A DNA stretch of 58,189 bases from positions 1 through 58,189 of the forward strand of contig CAKTCN010000022.1 in the NCBI GenBank assembly GCA_934539295.1, read 5' to 3'. Shown here one piece after another: positions 25,253 through 35,766 of this stretch. This DNA comes from an uncultured Allosphingosinicella sp. GTDB taxonomy: Bacteria > Pseudomonadota > Alphaproteobacteria > Sphingomonadales > Sphingomonadaceae. Under the pieces are notes generated by a model. It did not search any database, was not told where the DNA came from, and was given only the letters and a program-made list of their open reading frames with translations. Both the position numbers and the translations under genes were made by a program. Numbering within the stretch: the stretch's first letter is position 1; each line of letters starts with the position of its first letter.

Positions 25253-27031
25253 ATGCACGGCGTTTCTCCTACTTCAGGCTTCAGCGATGCGCTGGTGATC
25301 CTCGGCGCGGCCGGGATCGTCATTCCCGCGTTCGCCCGCTTCCGTATCTCGCCGGTGATCGGTTTCATCCTGGTCGGCCTGCTGGTCGGGCCGGCGGGCC
25401 TCGGCAGACTTGCGGGCGAGATGCCGTGGCTCAACTACATGACCATCTCCAACCCGGCGGCGGTGGAGCCGTTCGCCGAGTTTGGGATCATCCTGCTGCT
25501 CTTCTCGATCGGGCTGGAATTGTCGTTCCGGCGATTGTGGACGATGCGGCGGCTGGTGTTCGGCGTCGGCGCGCTGCAATTGCTCGGCGCCGCGGTGCTG
25601 ATCGGCCTCGGCCTGCTGCTGCTGGGCCAGAGCCTGACCGGATCGGTGGCGCTGGGACTGGCGCTCGCTCTGTCCTCCACCGCCCTGGTGCTGCCGCTGG
25701 TCAACATGCAGAGCGCGGTCGGACGGTCGGCGCTGGCGATGCTGTTGTTCGAGGATCTGGCGATCGTGCCGATCATCTTCGCGCTTGGGGCGATGGCACC
25801 TTTTGCGGAGAGCGAGGGGCTGGACGGGCTCGGCCGCACGCTGATGCTGGGCGGGGCGACGATTGCGGCCATGCTCGTGCTCGGCCGCTTCTTCCTGCCC
25901 AAGCTGTTCGCGCAGGCGGCGCGAACCAAGAGCCCGGAACTGTTCCTGTCGGTCAGCCTTCTGGTCGTGATCGTCGCCAGCCTCGCCACCGCGGCGGTCG
26001 GCCTGTCGCCGATCATGGGCGCGCTGCTCGCCGGCATCCTGATCGCCGAGACCGACTATCACAGCGAGGTCGAAGTCATCACCGCGCCCTTCCGCGGCCT
26101 GGCGCTGGGCGTGTTCCTGATCACGGTAGGGATGAGCGTGGACGTGCGCGTGGTCGCCGCCAATTGGGACGAGGTGCTCCTCGGCGTCACCGGCGTGATC
26201 CTGGTCAAGGCGCTCGTCACCGGCGGACTGCTGCGCCTGAGCGGTGCCCGTGCCGCGGTGGCGGCAGAGACCGGCGTGCTGATGGCCTCCCCGTCGGAGA
26301 CGACGCTGATCGTCCTGTCCGCCGCGGCCGCCGCGCAGCTGATCCGCCCGGAAACGGCTGCCTTCTGGCAGATCGTCACCGCGATCGGCCTCACCATCAC
26401 GCCCCTGCTCGCCAAGCTGGGGCGGCTGGCCGGGCGGCAGGTGGGCGGCGGCGGACCGGTCGAAAGCGCACCCGCGGTGGGAACGGGCGTACCGCCTACC
26501 GTGATCGTCGGCTACGGCCGGGTCGGGCGGATGGTGGCCGACATGCTGCGCAATCACGATCGTCCTTATCTCGCCGTCGATGCCAATGTGGATGCCGTGG
26601 CGGAGAGCCGGCGTCAGGGCGAGCCGATCATCTTCGGCGACGTTTCACGCGCGGAGATGCTCGACCGGCTGGATCTCGAAAATGTCAGCGCATTGGTGCT
26701 GACCATGGACGATCCGGTGCTGACCGTGCGGGTCACGCGCAAGGTGCGGGCCGAACATCCCAATCTGTCGATCGTGGCACGCGCGCGGGACGAACGGCAT
26801 GCGGCGGAGCTCTACCGTGCAGGCGTTACCGAGGCGGTGCCCGAGACGCTCGAATCCTCGCTCCAGCTGTCGGAGGCGGTGCTGGTCGAATTGGGCGCTG
26901 CGATGGGTCCGGTGATCGCGTCGATCCATGACAAGCGGGCGGAATTGCGGCGCGAGATCATGGAGGAAGGCGAGATGGACCGCGAGCCGGCGATTCGGCG
27001 CAGGAGATTGCGCGATGCGGCGGCGAACTGA
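25253..27031 (+). CDS. monovalent cation:proton antiporter (CPA2/KefB-like) with RCK domain
   Basis: A 592-residue inner-membrane antiporter. About 12-13 hydrophobic helices (residues ~10-390) form the CPA2 transport domain, including FEDLAIVPIIFALG and GLSPIMGALLAGILIAETDY. A linker leads to a cytosolic TrkA-N (RCK) Rossmann domain at ~425-545 (VIVGYGRVGRMV, then IIFGDVSRAEMLDRL) that would sense NAD(H) or another ligand. The start at 25253 is set by the AAGGAG six bases upstream; a frame opening at 25226 lacks a ribosome site. KefB/KefC relatives expel K+ during electrophile stress; specificity here is not determined. Confidence 0.88.
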   Translation: MHGVSPTSGFSDALVILGAAGIVIPAFARFRISPVIGFILVGLLVGPAGLGRLAGEMPWLNYMTISNPAAVEPFAEFGIILLLFSIGLELSFRRLWTMRRLVFGVGALQLLGAAVLIGLGLLLLGQSLTGSVALGLALALSSTALVLPLVNMQSAVGRSALAMLLFEDLAIVPIIFALGAMAPFAESEGLDGLGRTLMLGGATIAAMLVLGRFFLPKLFAQAARTKSPELFLSVSLLVVIVASLATAAVGLSPIMGALLAGILIAETDYHSEVEVITAPFRGLALGVFLITVGMSVDVRVVAANWDEVLLGVTGVILVKALVTGGLLRLSGARAAVAAETGVLMASPSETTLIVLSAAAAAQLIRPETAAFWQIVTAIGLTITPLLAKLGRLAGRQVGGGGPVESAPAVGTGVPPTVIVGYGRVGRMVADMLRNHDRPYLAVDANVDAVAESRRQGEPIIFGDVSRAEMLDRLDLENVSALVLTMDDPVLTVRVTRKVRAEHPNLSIVARARDERHAAELYRAGVTEAVPETLESSLQLSEAVLVELGAAMGPVIASIHDKRAELRREIMEEGEMDREPAIRRRRLRDAAAN

Positions 27032-27187
27032 ACCGGAAGGTCAGGAAAGTCAGGCCGCGGGAAAAATCCACTCGATCACTGCGGGCGGCTTTGATCGATT
27101 GCGTCGATAAGTCATCCGGAGCTGAGAAAGAGCCGGTTCGGCTATCTCATGGATCGCAGCCTGTAGGAAAGTGCTTTCCTTGACCCG

Positions 27188-27753
27188 TTACGGAACATGC
27201 TGGCCCACGACATTCCCCGCCGGCGCATAGCGGCAGACCAGCACGTCCCAGCGTTCGGACGAGCGCACGGCACAGCCCACGCGCGTCGAGCCGCGCCAGA
27301 CCATCTGCGTATAATGGCCAACATCGCTCCATGCGCCGCTGGTGCTGACATCGGGGAAGGTGCCGGCGCGGAACAGGGGCGTTCCCCTGTCCAGCCGCCG
27401 ACCATCTCCTCGATCGAGTAGGCACCGCGCGAACCCAGCCAGAGATTTTCGCCCTGCCCCGGCCGGGACGCGTCGGGCGAATGCTGCAACCTGCCAATGC
27501 GTGCGAGCTGATCGGCATAAGCAACTGAACCTGCTGCCAGGTTCACGTCCCAGGCGATCGGCGGCACGCCTGCGCGCGACCGTTCGGCATTGTGCAGCGC
27601 GACGATCCGCGCGGCCATGTTGCCCAGTTCCTGCGGCCCGGCCGGTCCCGTCACCCGCTCGGTCACCAGCGCACCGTCCGCCCATGGCGGTCGGGAGGGT
27701 GAACAGCCGGAAGCAACAGCGATCATCATTGCCGTAGCGGCGATCAACTTCAT
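27188..27753 (-). pseudogene. CAP/SCP-domain lipoprotein, split by a one-base frameshift in a palindrome
   Basis: The N-terminal part (from 27753) has a lipoprotein signal, AVASGC with Cys17 as lipidation site. The SCP domain then begins ALHNAERSRAGVPPIAWDVN and reaches GENLWLGSRGAYSIEEMVGGW. The frame then breaks at 27376-27379. The remaining SCP signature FPDVSTSGAWSDVGHYTQMV and VCRYAPAGNVVGQHVP is in a second frame, ending at 27188. One extra C in the CCCC run would restore ERPLFRAGTF and a ~188-residue protein. Without it the frame ends at 27142 with an unrelated tail. The break lies within a perfect inverted repeat (27373-27390). Confidence 0.8.
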
Positions 27754-27880
27754 ACCGGGTGGAAGCTCGCTATATAGGCGAAGGTTCCATGGCCCTTCCT
27801 GGAACGACGATTGCGGCGCCGGGTTGAGCTATTGGCCGCCGCGCCTTGCTGTGCCCGGTGCTTATGTTAGAGTTCTACCT

Positions 27881-28453
27881 ATGACCGAGCAGTTGCCCCT
27901 CAACATCGCACAGCTCCACGTGAAGCTGCGAGTGGAAGACTATCTGCTGCTGGATGATGCAGGCGCATTCGACAGCTATCGCAAGACCGAGCTGATTGGG
28001 GGGGAAATCTACTTCATGAATGCGCAGCATCGACCGCATGCGCGGATGAAGACGCGTCTCGCCATTCAGATTGCGGAGGTGCTGAGAAGGCTCGACCTTG
28101 GGCTGGAGGCAATCGTCGAAGGCTCGATCTCCATTCCTCCCCATGACGTGCCGGAACCCGATATCGTCGTGACCAGCGAGCCGGAGGGCGAAGGCCTAAT
28201 CCCTCTGGCCTCGGTTAGGCTGATCGTCGAAGTATCGGATGCCACGGTTCAGTTCGACCTGACCCGCAAGGCAAAGCTATACGCCTGTAACAATGTCTCT
28301 GAATATTGGGTCATCGACGTGAATGCTGGCGTAGTTCATCAGATGTGGGCACCCGCCGCGGAGGATTATACGGAGCGGCAGCAGGTGCCATTCGGGCAAA
28401 TAATCCATGCCGTGACCATCTCGGATCTTCGCGTAGATACAGCCTATATCTAA
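27881..28453 (+). CDS. Uma2-family (DUF820) putative PD-(D/E)xK endonuclease-like protein
   Basis: A 190-residue protein of the Uma2 family, whose fold is that of restriction endonucleases. The nuclease core is visible: TELIGGEIYFM (Glu ~38), EPDIVVTSEP (Asp ~95), LIVEVSDATVQFD (Glu ~115) and RKAKLYACNNVSEYWVID (Lys). All the expected acidic/lysine positions are present, so activity is possible. The ATG at 27881 begins the conserved region; an upstream frame from 27590 is shadow. It stands alone between a lipoprotein pseudogene and repeat-rich DNA. Family members are abundant in cyanobacteria and transposition-linked loci; their biological role is largely unknown. Confidence 0.85.
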   Translation: MTEQLPLNIAQLHVKLRVEDYLLLDDAGAFDSYRKTELIGGEIYFMNAQHRPHARMKTRLAIQIAEVLRRLDLGLEAIVEGSISIPPHDVPEPDIVVTSEPEGEGLIPLASVRLIVEVSDATVQFDLTRKAKLYACNNVSEYWVIDVNAGVVHQMWAPAAEDYTERQQVPFGQIIHAVTISDLRVDTAYI

Positions 28454-28725
28454 CCGCTATTCATCTGCGTCTGACGTACGTCCGCCGCCAAGCTGCTCAG
28501 AATTGACTCATGCTTGTACCAAACGGCGGCCTGCGACGGCAACCTTTGTGTCTGCAAACCGATCAGAATGGCGCAGCAGGGTCGCCTCGGCCCGGAGGCC
28601 GGGACGGTCGTAGCCAAGCACTTCATCAACAGATAGAGCGATTTACCGCGCCATATTCGAGTGCGGCAGCCGCACCGTTGTCGCTGATCTTGGGCCGAAG
28701 CCGGTTCATGCGCCGCCTCGCGGCA
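28454..28725. other. non-coding stretch, no gene recognised
   Basis: Between the Uma2 gene and the repeats before ettA, short open frames on both strands lack ribosome sites and family resemblance. Nothing else is evident apart from the adjoining repeats (28726-28863). Confidence 0.5.
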
Positions 28726-28790
28726 GCGACGAAGCAATCCGGTTGGCCTCAAAGTCAGCCCTGAATTGCTTCGCTGACCTCGCAATGACG
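28726..28790. repeat. REP-like dispersed repeat with inverted arms
   Basis: An arm GCGACGAAGCAATCC near the left end is followed by the partly complementary GAATTGCTTCGCTGACC and CTCGCAATGACG, about 65 bases in all. This arrangement is characteristic of an abundant intergenic repeat in sphingomonads. It is non-coding. Confidence 0.55.
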
Positions 28791-28836
28791 TGGTGCGAGC
28801 GTAATGGATCGCACCGAAGGTGCTCGCCTATAGTGC

Positions 28837-28863
28837 GTCACCCCGGATCAGGTCCGGGGTGAC
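28837..28863 (-). repeat. palindromic REP-like element downstream of ettA
   Basis: Perfect 11-base arms GTCACCCCGGA/TCCGGGGTGAC with a five-base centre, lying 9-36 bases beyond the ettA stop. On the minus strand 25 of 27 bases match the element at 38604-38630. It probably acts as the 3' end hairpin of ettA, though no U-run follows. Confidence 0.7.
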
Positions 28864-28871
28864 AGTTCAGG

Positions 28872-30551
<1,680 letters not shown>

Positions 30552-30653
30552 CGGTCGCAGGTCTCCGAACTCAAGATGGGATGGATTTGGCGCCTTACCT
30601 AGTGATTGGTGCGGCCCTTGGCAAACGGCTCACGCATGCTAAGCCTTTCGGCC

Positions 30654-32012
30654 ATGAAGATGCTCCTGCTCGCCGCCGCCGCCCTTCCCTCCATCGCCAT
30701 TGCCGCCGAACCGGATCTCGCGAAGCTGCGTGACGCCGCGCTGAAGGACGATGTGGCGTGGGAGATTACCGAGGGGCTGACCACCGAGGTGGGACAGCGT
30801 GCGGCCGGAACTGCGGCAGAGGCTCGGGCACGCGACTGGGCAGTGAAGAAATTGCGGGCACTCGGCTTCTCCAACGTGCGTGTGGAGCCTTTCTCCATGC
30901 CGGTCTGGGTACGCGGTGCGGAAGGCGCGGAGATTGTCGGTCCCTTCCCGCAGAAGCTTGTGGTCGCGGCGCTCGGCAATAGCGGATCGACGCCGGCGGG
31001 CGGGATCACTGCCGAGGTGATCGGCTTCGACAGCGTGGCCGAACTGGAAGCCGCACGCGATTCCGATGTGCGCGGCAAGATCGTGTTCATCGACCATGCC
31101 ATGCCGCGGACGCAGGACGGATCGAGCTATGGCCAGTTCGGTGCCGCGCGCCGGCAGGGCCCGTCGGTCGCCAGCCGCAAGGGTGCAGCCGGCACCGTGA
31201 TCCGGTCCATCGGCACCGATCATCATCGCAATCCCCATACGGGTGTCCAGAGCTGGGCAGCAGGCGTCACGCCGATCCCGGCAGGCGCGCTGACCCTGCC
31301 CGATGCCGAGCAGCTGAAGCGCATTCTGGAGCGCGGCAAGAAGGTCACGATGCGGCTGACGCTCGTGTCGCAGACATTGACCGATCAGCAGTCCGGCAAT
31401 GTCTTTGCAGACATTCCGGGCACCGACCGCAATGCCGGCATTGTGTTGGCCGCCTGCCATCTCGACAGCTGGGATCTTGCCACCGGCGCGATCGACGATG
31501 CGTCCGGTTGCGGCATCGTTGCCGCGGCGGCCAAGCGCGTGGGCGAAGCGGGGCGCCCGCGCCGCACCATTCGTGTCGCATGGTTCGGCGCCGAGGAAGT
31601 CGGCCTGTTCGGCGGCCTCGATTATTTGGCGAAACATGGTGCCGAAAAGCATGCCATGATCGCCGAGAGCGATTTCGGCGCCGACCGGGTGTGGCGCTTC
31701 GACAGCAAGGCGCCGGAGGCGGCGCGTCCCGCGATCGACCGGATAGCGCGCGGGCTTGCCCCGCTCGGCATTGTGCAGGGGCGCACCGACAGCGCGAGCG
31801 GATCGGACATCGGCCCACTTTCGGCAAGCGGAGTGTCGACCATCGAACTGCAGCAGGATGGCACCCATTATTTCGACCTGCACCACACGCCCGACGACAC
31901 GCTCGACAAGGTCGATCCGGAGGCGCTACGCCAGAATGTAGCGGCCTGGACGACGATGCTGGCAGTAGCGGCCAATGCGCCCGAGGAACTGGCGACGCCC
32001 AAGGCGCCCTGA
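30654..32012 (+). CDS. secreted M28-family zinc aminopeptidase
   Basis: A 452-residue exported peptidase. The signal peptide is KMLLLAAAALPSIAIA, cleaved about residue 17. A PA-like insert (~130-200) precedes the M28 catalytic domain. Zinc ligands and catalytic residues are visible: ACHLDSWD (His ~268), IDDASGCG (Asp ~281), FGAEEVGLFG (Glu pair ~313), ESDFGAD (~338) and the last His in GTHYFDLHHTPDDT (~403). The start at 30654 places the signal peptide at the N-terminus; in-frame starts at 30606 and 30636 are possible but have no better ribosome site. It likely removes N-terminal amino acids from peptides in the periplasm. Confidence 0.88.
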   Translation: MKMLLLAAAALPSIAIAAEPDLAKLRDAALKDDVAWEITEGLTTEVGQRAAGTAAEARARDWAVKKLRALGFSNVRVEPFSMPVWVRGAEGAEIVGPFPQKLVVAALGNSGSTPAGGITAEVIGFDSVAELEAARDSDVRGKIVFIDHAMPRTQDGSSYGQFGAARRQGPSVASRKGAAGTVIRSIGTDHHRNPHTGVQSWAAGVTPIPAGALTLPDAEQLKRILERGKKVTMRLTLVSQTLTDQQSGNVFADIPGTDRNAGIVLAACHLDSWDLATGAIDDASGCGIVAAAAKRVGEAGRPRRTIRVAWFGAEEVGLFGGLDYLAKHGAEKHAMIAESDFGADRVWRFDSKAPEAARPAIDRIARGLAPLGIVQGRTDSASGSDIGPLSASGVSTIELQQDGTHYFDLHHTPDDTLDKVDPEALRQNVAAWTTMLAVAANAPEELATPKAP

Positions 32013-33344
32013 TCAGGCGTCGGGCGCGGGCAGGCGCAAGGTAAATCGCGCGCCGAGCCCCGGGGCGCTCACGACTTCGATGTCACCGCCCATGGCGCGG
32101 GCGAGGCCGCGCGCGATGTAGAGGCCGAGCCCGGTGCCGCCGGGCTCCGAGGAGTCGACGCGCTCGAACTTGGCGAAGATACGTTCCTGGTCGTCGACGG
32201 CGATGCCCCTGCCGCGATCGGTTACGGAGATGCTGGCCTGCCCGCCCTGGTACGCGGCAATGATCTCCACCGTCCCGCCATCTGGCGAGTAGCGGACGGC
32301 ATTGCCGATGAGGTTGACCAGGATCTGGAAGGCGCGGCGGTGATCTCCGCGCGCTGGCAGAGACAGGTCCGGTCCGGGCGTGTCGAGGCGTACGCCGCGT
32401 TCACCGGCACGTACCGCGAGCATCGTCGCCGCCTGTCGCGCGACCAGGGCGAGGTCGATGGGATCGGCCGCGACGCGAAAGCCCTCGCGCTCCACCGCCT
32501 GCATGTCGCCGATGTCGTCGACCAGCGACAACAGATGCCGCCCCGCCGACGCGATGTCGGCAGCATAAGCGGCATAGTGACTGCTCAACGGGGCGTCCGC
32601 GGCCGCGTGGATCGAGTCGGCCTGGGCAATGATCTCGCCAAGCGGACTACGCAGCGTCTGGTCGACAGGCGGGGCCGCCGGCGTCGGGGCGGCGGACCCG
32701 CGAAAGCCGGCAAACCGGCCGACGCCGTCCAACAGCGGGAACCCGCAAAGGCTATAAACCTCCCGCGCATCGCTCCGCAGCTCGGCGCGCTGATCCTCGA
32801 ATCGGCGGCGCTCGGCGAGAGCGAGCAGGATCGGCAGCGTTCCATCCTCATGCTCGCGAAAGCGGAACAGGCTGGTGAGCGGCTTGCCGATCAGGTCCGC
32901 GAGCGGCTTCCGCATCGCTTGTGCGGCCTCCTCCGCGATTTCGGTGAGAGTCAGGCGGTCGTCGGTTTGCCACGTCCACTCACGCGCCGCTCGGAGCAGG
33001 CTTGCGTCGCGCTGCGGATCGGGATGCGCATGGGCGTGGCGGGCTGGCAGCGGAGTCCAGCCGGTGATGGTGAGCAGGGTCCGCTCCGGCTGCGGATCGG
33101 CCCTGACCCATAATTCCAGGTCGTGCGTGCCGTCCGCAGCGATTGCGAAGCGCGAGATCGGGATGCCGAGCCGCCGCGCAAGTCTGGCCAGTGCGGCCAC
33201 CTGCGGCACGGCCAACATGCCGCCGGGACGGCCGCCTGCACCTTCATGCAGGGCGGCCAACCGCGGATCGGCCTGGACGAGGTGGCCGCCGGCATCCAGC
33301 ACGCCGCCAACGGCGTCCGGCCCTTCTGAGGGTCCGGACGTCAT
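32013..33344 (-). CDS. sensor histidine kinase-like protein with Gln in place of the phospho-accepting His
   Basis: A 443-residue soluble protein. The N-terminal ~200 residues resemble degenerate PAS sensor modules (ITGWTPLPARHAH, FGFPLLDG-type strands). The dimerisation helix at ~227-290 reads DQTLRSPLGEIIAQAD where the family has HxLRTPL, so Q229 occupies the phospho-acceptor position. The ATPase core is intact: N box ILVNLIGNAVRYSPDGG, G1 VTDRGRGIA, F box IFAKFERVD, G2 GGTGLGLYIARG. The start ATG at 33344 overlaps the DUF2336 stop (ATGA), so the two are coupled. No response regulator lies nearby. It may be a pseudokinase or use another residue. Confidence 0.85.
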   Translation of the reverse strand: MTSGPSEGPDAVGGVLDAGGHLVQADPRLAALHEGAGGRPGGMLAVPQVAALARLARRLGIPISRFAIAADGTHDLELWVRADPQPERTLLTITGWTPLPARHAHAHPDPQRDASLLRAAREWTWQTDDRLTLTEIAEEAAQAMRKPLADLIGKPLTSLFRFREHEDGTLPILLALAERRRFEDQRAELRSDAREVYSLCGFPLLDGVGRFAGFRGSAAPTPAAPPVDQTLRSPLGEIIAQADSIHAAADAPLSSHYAAYAADIASAGRHLLSLVDDIGDMQAVEREGFRVAADPIDLALVARQAATMLAVRAGERGVRLDTPGPDLSLPARGDHRRAFQILVNLIGNAVRYSPDGGTVEIIAAYQGGQASISVTDRGRGIAVDDQERIFAKFERVDSSEPGGTGLGLYIARGLARAMGGDIEVVSAPGLGARFTLRLPAPDA

Positions 33345-34435
33345 GCCGCTTCGGGGATCGTGCGCCGAATGGAGAGGCGGGCGATGGCGGCCCGGTAGCC
33401 AGGATCGGCCTGCCAGAGGTGAAGCACCTCCAGCGCCGCTTCGAAGGCGGTCGCGTCGTAGATGTCGAGCTGTGCGGCAGCAGCATCGCCGTCGGAGCCC
33501 GAGAAGAGCCGGCCGCGCGAGTTGAGGGTGAGCAGGATGGCAGCGGCATGCGGCCGTTCCACCCCGGCCGCCCGCAGGAGAAGCGCGGGCCCCTTGCCCA
33601 GCGGATCGGATAATATCTCCCACACCGCAGAGGCATCGAGCGCACAGCGGGCGCCAAGACCGGCGATGAAGAGCGGGAGGAGCCCCTCCTCCAACATGGC
33701 GGCAAGCGCGGAGTCGCTCAGCCGGCCGGCCGTGCGCAGCCGGCGCGCAAGGCGCGAGGCGGATGCCTCAAGGGTCGCGCCCTCGTCATAGGCGGCGATC
33801 ATGCTCTCGGCGATCGCAGAGATGGCCACGTCCACCGCCCCGACCGGCACGTCGTGCTGCTGCACCACATATTGGCGAATGGCGGCGGCGACCATCCAGA
33901 CGAGGCGATGCTGGAGCTCGGCCGGAAGGTCCGTATGGCCGATCAGAGGCTCCTGGTGGCGATCGAAGCGGCGGCTGCGCGCGATCAGCATGGTCATCGC
34001 TTCGCTGGCGACGCCTTCATCTTCGTCCTGGATCAGGGTGGCGAGCAGGTCGCGCGGCCGGTCGGCGCCATTCTCGCGCCAGTAGCGATGCTCCTCCACG
34101 CGCCGCACGAGGGCAGTGCCGAGATCGGCATCGCGCAGCACCTGCGCGCGTTCGAGCAAAGGCAAGGCGATGGCGAGTTCGGCCGAGCTCAGGGCTGCGT
34201 GCAGGCCCTGGTGCTCGGCAAAGCGCGAGGCCAGGCTTGCGCGCAACGCGTCCTCGATCGAGCGGATAAGGCGGGAGAGCAAAGAGGCCGCCGTGTGGCG
34301 CTGCCATTCGGTGAGGCGGGACCTTTCGGGCAGCAGCAGGTCCGCCGCGGCCACGGTGAACCGCTCGCGCGAGGCCGCGAGCAGCAGGCGCGCCGCATCG
34401 CCCGGCATCTGTCTCTGGCCTCTTTCCGGCATCAT
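33341..34435 (-). CDS. DUF2336 domain-containing protein
   Basis: A 364-residue, mostly helical, leucine- and alanine-rich protein with no membrane segment or signal peptide. The DUF2336-like repeat-helical region covers most of the length, with segments such as LLATLIQDEDEGVASEAMTM and LVWMVAAAIRQYVV. Proteins of this family are restricted largely to alphaproteobacteria and have no established biochemical role. It is translationally coupled to the following kinase-like gene, suggesting the two act together in one signalling route. Two adjacent ATGs (34435, 34432) could start it. Confidence 0.82.
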   Translation of the reverse strand: MMPERGQRQMPGDAARLLLAASRERFTVAAADLLLPERSRLTEWQRHTAASLLSRLIRSIEDALRASLASRFAEHQGLHAALSSAELAIALPLLERAQVLRDADLGTALVRRVEEHRYWRENGADRPRDLLATLIQDEDEGVASEAMTMLIARSRRFDRHQEPLIGHTDLPAELQHRLVWMVAAAIRQYVVQQHDVPVGAVDVAISAIAESMIAAYDEGATLEASASRLARRLRTAGRLSDSALAAMLEEGLLPLFIAGLGARCALDASAVWEILSDPLGKGPALLLRAAGVERPHAAAILLTLNSRGRLFSGSDGDAAAAQLDIYDATAFEAALEVLHLWQADPGYRAAIARLSIRRTIPEAA

Positions 34436-34467
34436 GAAGCGTGTAGGTGCATAGGATTAATAGGTGG

Positions 34468-35655
34468 CTAATCGTTTCGATATGGTCCGTGCGCCTGCCG
34501 TTGCGCGACGAAGAAGGACAAGGCGGCATAGCTAAACAATCCGCCGAGCCCGAGGGTCCATTGCCCGACGGCCGCGAAGGGCAGCATCAGCCATGCCATC
34601 CCCTTGGGTTCGGCAAGGAAGAGGCCGATGCCGGTGCGCCGCGGACGCTCCCCTTCCAGCGCGGCCGCAAAGGCGATGGTGCCCGCGCCAAGGACCAGCG
34701 CACCCCAACCGTCGTTTCGCGCAAGCGCCTGACCGAGCGACAGGAGTGCAAGGCCTGCGCCCAGGGGCAGCGCCTGCCGCACGCGCGTACCGAAATGGTC
34801 CACGCCGGTAAGGCGGCCCAGGCGCTCGCCGACACCTGTCAGTGGGGTGGAAAGGAGAAAAAGAATAAGCGCCGGCCAGAGCCAGCCGAACAGGAAGCAG
34901 GCTGCCGACAGGAGCTTGAGGCCAAGGCTTGCACCGTGGAGATGGAGCGGGGTGACCGCACCGCCCATCAAGCGTCGCGTCGCCTCCGCCTCCAGAGGCG
35001 AGAGCAGGTAGCGCGACACCCAGTCACGCTGGAACCCCGCCGACCCTCGCAGGATATTGGCTTCCAGGGTGGCGAGATCGGCGGGCGTGTGGGCCATCAC
35101 GGCTTCCGACTCAGCCGTGACTCGCATTTGGCGCGCGCCTTCCTGGATGGCGCGCCTCAGCAAGGTCGATTGCAGGTCCCATTCGTCGAGCATGGGGGCG
35201 GTATTGCGCAGCAGACGACCGTCGATGATGGCAAAGCCGGACCAGCGCGCCTCGGCATCGATCCGCTCGAAACGTTCATCATGGCCGCTTTCGGCCACGG
35301 TCAGGACGGCATAGCCCTCGGCCTCGTTCAGCCGCGCCACTTCCTCCTCGTCGTCGAGGGCGCCGCCACCCATGAGGAGCAGACGCTCGTCCGCCTCGAC
35401 GGCGCGCGCCGCCTCGCCCGCGTTCCGCACCACCTGCACGACAAGGCCGTCGCCCCGAAGCCGGCCAACCGCCGCATCGATGCCCGGCGCAGAAAGATCG
35501 GTGACGACGAGGATCGTTCCCACGCCCGCGGCAATTGCAACGCGCGCCTGCCTTTCCAGCAAGGTGCGTCCGGCAAGCGGCAGGGCAGCGCGAAGCTCCC
35601 CCGCGGCATCATCCCGGTCCTGATAGGCGCAGATCAGTGCAGTGAAACGAGGCAT
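34468..35655 (-). CDS. nucleotidyltransferase-like / degenerate CDP-alcohol phosphatidyltransferase-like fusion
   Basis: A 395-residue two-part protein. Residues 1-190 look like a MobA/IPCT-type nucleotidyltransferase (FTALICAYQD, LAGRTLLERQARVAIAAGVG, then LVVTDLSA). The C-terminal half starts with DWVSRYLLSPLEAEATRRLM and membrane helices in the layout of CDP-alcohol phosphatidyltransferases, as in inositol-phosphate cytidylyltransferase/DIP-phosphate synthase fusions. The DGxxARxxG...D...D catalytic motif is replaced by TGVGERLGRLTG (~271-283), without the aspartates. The first Gly-rich loop is also altered. It is probably catalytically changed or dead. It diverges from the coiled-coil gene. 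The start could also be 35664. Confidence 0.65.
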   Translation of the reverse strand: MPRFTALICAYQDRDDAAGELRAALPLAGRTLLERQARVAIAAGVGTILVVTDLSAPGIDAAVGRLRGDGLVVQVVRNAGEAARAVEADERLLLMGGGALDDEEEVARLNEAEGYAVLTVAESGHDERFERIDAEARWSGFAIIDGRLLRNTAPMLDEWDLQSTLLRRAIQEGARQMRVTAESEAVMAHTPADLATLEANILRGSAGFQRDWVSRYLLSPLEAEATRRLMGGAVTPLHLHGASLGLKLLSAACFLFGWLWPALILFLLSTPLTGVGERLGRLTGVDHFGTRVRQALPLGAGLALLSLGQALARNDGWGALVLGAGTIAFAAALEGERPRRTGIGLFLAEPKGMAWLMLPFAAVGQWTLGLGGLFSYAALSFFVAQRQAHGPYRND

Positions 35656-35766
35656 GTCCCCCATCGCTCCCCGATAGGCGGCCCGACGCCGGCTTGCAAA
35701 GGGGGTAGTCGCCCATAAGCCCCGCTTCACCCTTCCCCGTATCTGCAAAGATGCTAAGATGCGCGC

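Noticed and set aside
27142..27753. The CAP/SCP gene as a single intact 203-residue protein
   Set aside because: After residue ~122 this frame loses the conserved VGHYTQMVW signature, which continues in another frame down to 27188.
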